From Chryseobacterium taeanense (GTDB lineage Bacteria; Bacteroidota; Bacteroidia; Flavobacteriales; Weeksellaceae), in contig NZ_FNDW01000013.1 of assembly GCF_900099685.1 (NCBI RefSeq), positions 58,257 through 122,256 on the forward strand: DNA of 64,000 nucleotides. Reading direction: 5' to 3'. The notes beneath the pieces were generated by a model, which was not told the origin of the DNA, made no database searches, and was given only the letters and a program-made list of their open reading frames with translations. Positions 61,101 to 64,000 of this stretch are shown here, one piece after another. Numbering within the stretch: the stretch's first letter is position 1; each line of letters begins with the position of its first letter. Position numbers and translations under genes: made by a program.

Positions 61101-63756
61101 TATACGAATTATAAATAAATCTTTCGGCAGTCATTTTTTCCTGATTCAGATATCCTTTTGCAAGTCCGATTCCTGCAATTCCTATTTCACCCGGTATTCC
61201 GATCGGTAAAAGTTTGTAATTGCTGTCCAGTACGTAAAGATTAACATTGGCTATCGGTTTTCCTATAGGTATAATCTCATCTCCTTTTTTAGTTTCGTAA
61301 CCGCTCGCTTCTATGGAAGCTTCCGTTGGTCCGTATAAGTTGATTAACGGAATATCTAATTTTGTATAAAATCTTTTTACGGTTTCTTTAAGAAGTTCTT
61401 CTCCACTGGAAAAAACATATCTTATTGAATGTAATTTTTCCACATCTTCCGTATTGAATTCCAGGAAAATATTTAGCATCGTCGGTGAAAAATGAATATA
61501 AGTAACCTTAAATTGTAGGACATTGGCAATAATTTCCTGAGCAGTGTCACTTGTTGCCACCAGAAGCTTAGCTCCAAAACAAAGCGGCATGAAAAGTTCA
61601 CCTATTGACACATCAAATATAAAAGGCGTTTTCTGATAGATAACATCGTCTTTTCCAAATACGTATTTACTCCATAACCATTGCATTCTGTTGATAAGTC
61701 CAACGTTTTTGATGAGTACTCCTTTAGGATTACCTGTAGATCCTGAAGTGTACAGAATCGTGAATATATCATCCGCACTGATATCTACATTAAGATTTTC
61801 ATTTGAATAATCATTTAATAATCCTCTAATATCATTCATCATTATCATTGAATATTTATCAGATTTATCATTAATATCTTCTGTAATAAGAACGGTAAGT
61901 CTGGTGTCATTGATAATGTACTGCTTTCTTTCTTCCGGATATGACGGATCTATAGGAACATATACTGCTCCTAATTTTACAACCGCTATTAAGGCAATGA
62001 TCCTGTCGACACCTATATCCATATTCATACCGATATGATCTCCTTTTTTTATGCCATGTTTTTCGCTCAGATATCTTGCTAACTGATTTGAAATACTGTT
62101 CAGCTCTCTAAATGTTAAATTATATTCGTGCGAAAACAGACAGATCTCATCCGGAGATTTGGTGACCTGCTCTTCTATAAGATCTTTAATACTTGTCGAA
62201 AGATTATAATCTTCCTTTGTATTATTAAAAACATTAAGAATCTGATATTTCTCTTCCTGAGACAGATATTCAATCTCTGAAACAGACTTGTCAGAGTCAT
62301 TTGATATCTCTACAATCAAATTTCTTAAATGATTGATCATTCTTAATATTTTCTCTCTTTTAAACAGATCTGTATTATAATCAATATGAATATATAACCC
62401 ATTATCATTCATCCTTTTGAAAGCAAAACTCAGATCAAACTTTGCCAATCCTGAATTTATGATTCGGACTCCTTCAAAATAACTTGCTTCACCGTTTTCT
62501 GTACTTTGGTTTTCATTCAAGGAGATCATGATATCGAAAAGAGGATTCTTATTCATGTCTTTTCCCAACTTTAACTCGTCTACCAAAAGATCATATGGAT
62601 AAAATTGATGTTCATAACTTTCCAACATTACAGAACTTACTCTGGAAAGAATTTCGCGGAAACTTTCATTTCCTGACACTGAAGATCTCAGTACAATGGT
62701 ATTGCTGTAAAATCCTACCTGACTTTCCAATTCAGGGTGATTTCTTCCACTAACAGGAGTTCCTATCACAAGATCTTCCTGTCCCGTATATCTATGCAGC
62801 AAAACATTGGCTGCGGCTACCATTACCATAAAAAATGAGGCTCCACACTCATGTGCAACTACTTCAAGATTTTTTACCGTTGAAGGAGGTAAGCTTACAT
62901 ATAATTCTTCACCCAAACCTTCGCCCGAATCTTCTCTCCTAAAATCTGTAGGTAATTTTACAGAAGGTATTTCTCCACTAAATTTATTAAGCCAATATTC
63001 ACGGGAATGACTGAAGTGCCCCAACTTAAGCTGTTCATGCTGCCATAAAGTGTAATCCTTGTACTGAATTCTCAGATCCGATAACTGTAAAGGTTTTTGT
63101 TCTGAATAATATTCATATAAAGCAAGAAAATCTTTTTGAAGAACATTCATAGACCATGCATCTGTAACAATATGATGAATCAAAAATATGAAATCAAAAC
63201 TTCCATCCAAATGCTGAATTAATGACGCTCTAACTGATGATCTAGTAAGATCAAATTGATGGGCAAGCTCTTGTGAGATAATTTCATCAATATCATCACT
63301 CTCAGCCGTAATTCTAATTAACTCAAACGGAAAATCTTCGATCTTACAAATAAATTGTTGTGGTTTTCCTTCTACAACATCAATTGTGGTACGCAAAATT
63401 TCATGTCTCGTCAATATTCCCAATAAAGCTCTTTCAAAAGCTTCTACATCCAATGTTTTAAATGAATGAATCATAGGAACATTGTACATTCTTTTATCAT
63501 CTGCCAACTGATCTATAATCCATAACCTTCTCTGTGCATGAGACAGTGGATAATATTCCTGTTCCTCAATTTTTGGTATTTGTTTTCTTATTTGGTTTGC
63601 TTTCCCAATATAAAAAATCAGTGCTTCTTTATTTTCGATAATTTCATTGATAATGGAATCTGCATTAAAATTTTCCGGGAAATCCAACTCCAGGTTTTCA
63701 CCTACAACGGATACTTTTATATTGTTTTGTTTAAGTTTATTAATTAGTTCGTACAT
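58174..63756 (-). CDS. Terminal NRPS with nested adenylation domains (C-A[A]-PCP-TE)
   Basis: 1860 residues. Domains: TubC-like docking segment (1-52); condensation domain (about 68-500) with HHIVTDA at 194-200, where the usual final Gly of HHxxxDG is Ala; adenylation domain 1 from about 525, with A3 YTSGSTGNPKG at 669-679, A5 YGPTEA at 808-813, A7 YKTGD at 894-898 and A8 RKDNQIRIGGSRIEPGE at 913-929, but no A9/A10 before a full second A domain (about 1003-1488: YTSGSTGKPKG, YGPTET, YKTGD, LPHYMVP at 1457, NGKI at 1477). A second, separate A9/A10 (LPLYMIP at 1509, GKVDRKML at 1530) then follows, so adenylation domain 2 seems inserted in domain 1. PCP: GGNS (Ser 1587). Thioesterase: GYSMG (Ser 1716), His 1840. 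It ends the assembly line. Confidence 0.93.
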   Translation of the reverse strand: MYELINKLKQNNIKVSVVGENLELDFPENFNADSIINEIIENKEALIFYIGKANQIRKQIPKIEEQEYYPLSHAQRRLWIIDQLADDKRMYNVPMIHSFKTLDVEAFERALLGILTRHEILRTTIDVVEGKPQQFICKIEDFPFELIRITAESDDIDEIISQELAHQFDLTRSSVRASLIQHLDGSFDFIFLIHHIVTDAWSMNVLQKDFLALYEYYSEQKPLQLSDLRIQYKDYTLWQHEQLKLGHFSHSREYWLNKFSGEIPSVKLPTDFRREDSGEGLGEELYVSLPPSTVKNLEVVAHECGASFFMVMVAAANVLLHRYTGQEDLVIGTPVSGRNHPELESQVGFYSNTIVLRSSVSGNESFREILSRVSSVMLESYEHQFYPYDLLVDELKLGKDMNKNPLFDIMISLNENQSTENGEASYFEGVRIINSGLAKFDLSFAFKRMNDNGLYIHIDYNTDLFKREKILRMINHLRNLIVEISNDSDKSVSEIEYLSQEEKYQILNVFNNTKEDYNLSTSIKDLIEEQVTKSPDEICLFSHEYNLTFRELNSISNQLARYLSEKHGIKKGDHIGMNMDIGVDRIIALIAVVKLGAVYVPIDPSYPEERKQYIINDTRLTVLITEDINDKSDKYSMIMMNDIRGLLNDYSNENLNVDISADDIFTILYTSGSTGNPKGVLIKNVGLINRMQWLWSKYVFGKDDVIYQKTPFIFDVSIGELFMPLCFGAKLLVATSDTAQEIIANVLQFKVTYIHFSPTMLNIFLEFNTEDVEKLHSIRYVFSSGEELLKETVKRFYTKLDIPLINLYGPTEASIEASGYETKKGDEIIPIGKPIANVNLYVLDSNYKLLPIGIPGEIGIAGIGLAKGYLNQEKMTAERFIYNSYKNGEDEKIYKTGDIGVWNEKGEIEFLGRKDNQIRIGGSRIEPGEVESKILEHHDVQEVAVVVNQDNFKNYHLIAYYVKRQEADSIEESAATEKAEIVNNNDRAHKTHRLTAVSTDMKIHEWFEKTAEENQDKIALVSENKKMTYGELNNKANQLASLLKSDYSITGQDFVGIVMERSEKMIVSILAILKAGAAYVPIDKDYPDSRIQTILQDAAVKVIISDSRNNAGNIFDEKNTIVFDEIEKELTAKSGIENIKSNDANNLCYICYTSGSTGKPKGVMIGHDSVSDYVNTFKNYFKLTEEEVVIQQSSISFDTSVEEIFPILCCGGKLIIVPEGGRDINAIIKAVNNHKVTVISTTPLVINEINMRCNDLTHIPKLMISGGEELRPAYIDKLIGLTDVYNTYGPTETTVCATFGKVDDVSKCNVIGHPVDNHEIYLLDDNMQKVEHGEIGEIFIAGTGLAKGYLNRPKETDKKFLNNPIDGGLFYKTGDMARYNDNGLLEFCGRKDHQVKIRGHRVEPAEVDHVLENFSGVINCITIPKADAEGNKHLIAYYTAIGELDSDQMRKFLNDRLPHYMVPDYFMQVEGFEQTINGKIKTNSLPVPYALTLDKKLEVELRDFLRKKLPLYMIPTHFMNLDKLPVTATGKVDRKMLEKKNPLFSEKQVVVPPKNLVETKILEIWEECLKYPVKSTHVNFFEVGGNSIKATQILAMLFKEFNCDITLKDIFNNPTVVDLAEVLTNKTSDKSLIVKLNTIKSDLPNMYVIPPVIGSSTIFKSLGTAFNQIYNVYGIQYKGFDYDVDFDQSIEEMAETCAAEILKTKNDKKVFLLGYSMGVPIAFEAAKKLEDMGYEVSLILVDRGAQDETSDHNLSKEQISEILKNELYDWTKDILDKDIKRIENMVFNNLNVLDKYRISGKVNADVITVEASENGNGTDVMTWKNFTSGNFSHSFIFANHYSIFNEENCTEFVKLINGKA

Positions 63757-63758
63757 GG

Positions 63759-64000
63759 TTATATTATTATTTTATTTGATTTAACGTTATTATTTTTATC
63801 TTCTTCCTGACTTCTAAGCCATTGTTGGCTCTCAATTAATTTAGCCAATAACTGGATATTTGTGTTATGGAAAACATCTTTTAAAGAAATCTCAACACCA
63901 ATTTGTTTATTAATTTTATTAATCAGCATCATGGCTTTCAAAGAATGCCCTCCCAACTCGAAAAAGCTTTTCGCAGCACTGATATTCTCGCCCGAAATAC
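63759..64000 (-). CDS. Upstream NRPS, C-terminal carrier domain (partial)
   Basis: Only the last 80 or so codons are in the window; the gene continues past the window edge. It ends in a carrier domain: the segment FFELGGHSLKAM holds the phosphopantetheine Ser, followed by a short charged Lys/Asn tail. Its stop (TAA) is separated from the ATG of the next NRPS by only 2 bases, so the two genes are cotranscribed and probably translationally coupled. The TubC-like docking segment of the next protein would receive the peptide from this carrier. Confidence 0.9.
   Translation of the reverse strand, partial: ISGENISAAKSFFELGGHSLKAMMLINKINKQIGVEISLKDVFHNTNIQLLAKLIESQQWLRSQEEDKNNNVKSNKIII

Noticed and set aside
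1..64000. CRISPR arrays, prophage, insertion sequences, rRNA
   Set aside because: No regular spaced repeats, no transposase or phage structural genes and no rRNA were seen on reading the window.

Overview
The window looks like a chromosome segment of a Flavobacteriia member, most likely Chryseobacterium or a close relative. The evidence is the AT-rich DNA, repeated TAnnTTTG promoter elements of the Bacteroidetes type, a SusC/SusD polysaccharide-utilisation locus, a class A beta-lactamase of the type carried by Chryseobacterium/Elizabethkingia, and housekeeping genes (rplS, pheT, dnaN, purL, purB, recF) in Flavobacteriia style. The genus is inference; no rRNA is present.

Layout. 1-2.6 kb: rplS with a possible leader, then a secreted GH5 glycosidase. 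2.6-5.2 kb: a very AT-rich, minus-strand retron made of a phosphoribosyltransferase-like effector with a C-terminal winged-helix-like region, a structured non-coding RNA region with a 23-bp perfect hairpin, and a retron reverse transcriptase. 5.2-9.6 kb: class A beta-lactamase, a small secreted protein, 3-hydroxybutyryl-CoA dehydrogenase, a polytopic membrane protein, a small acidic protein and a META-domain lipoprotein. 9.8-23.4 kb: mostly core genes (pheT, dnaN, diacylglycerol kinase, purL, purB) with small secreted proteins, a barstar homologue and a WG-repeat protein. A 26-bp perfect palindrome lies between pheT and dnaN. 23.6-35.0 kb: a polysaccharide-utilisation locus on the minus strand (susC, susD, a LamG lipoprotein, two tandem GH144-type glucanases, an esterase and a GH3 beta-glucosidase), consistent with uptake and breakdown of a beta-glucan, plausibly beta-1,2-glucan. 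35.4-42.6 kb: small conserved genes (DUF4197, DUF493, ArsC-like, deoxynucleoside kinase, glutaminyl cyclase, SRPBCC, two VOC proteins, DUF1569 and others). 42.7-48.6 kb: a giant alpha-2-macroglobulin-like protein. 48.6-51.4 kb: UbiA-like protein, recF, DUF721/DciA-like protein, then a start-less cysteine-rich peptide with a double-glycine-type leader. 51.5-55.2 kb: a Gcr-type membrane protein, mtgA and a BtuF-like lipoprotein. 55.3 kb: tRNA-Arg(ACG). 55.4-56.3 kb: a decayed stretch with gene fragments. 56.3-64.0 kb: one end of a non-ribosomal peptide synthetase cluster (Sfp-type phosphopantetheinyl transferase, type II thioesterase, a terminal NRPS of 1860 aa, and the C-terminal end of the preceding NRPS, cut by the window edge).

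Most notable. First, the terminal NRPS appears to carry one complete adenylation domain inserted between motifs A8 and A9 of another, followed by one carrier domain and a thioesterase, so two A domains share one PCP. Second, the retron couples a PRTase-like effector to a retron RT and a long msd-like hairpin. Third, an alpha-2-macroglobulin contains a SusC-like signature, and a GG-leader peptide relic lies behind recF. The tRNA-Arg and the decayed stretch mark a likely boundary between core genome and accessory NRPS region.
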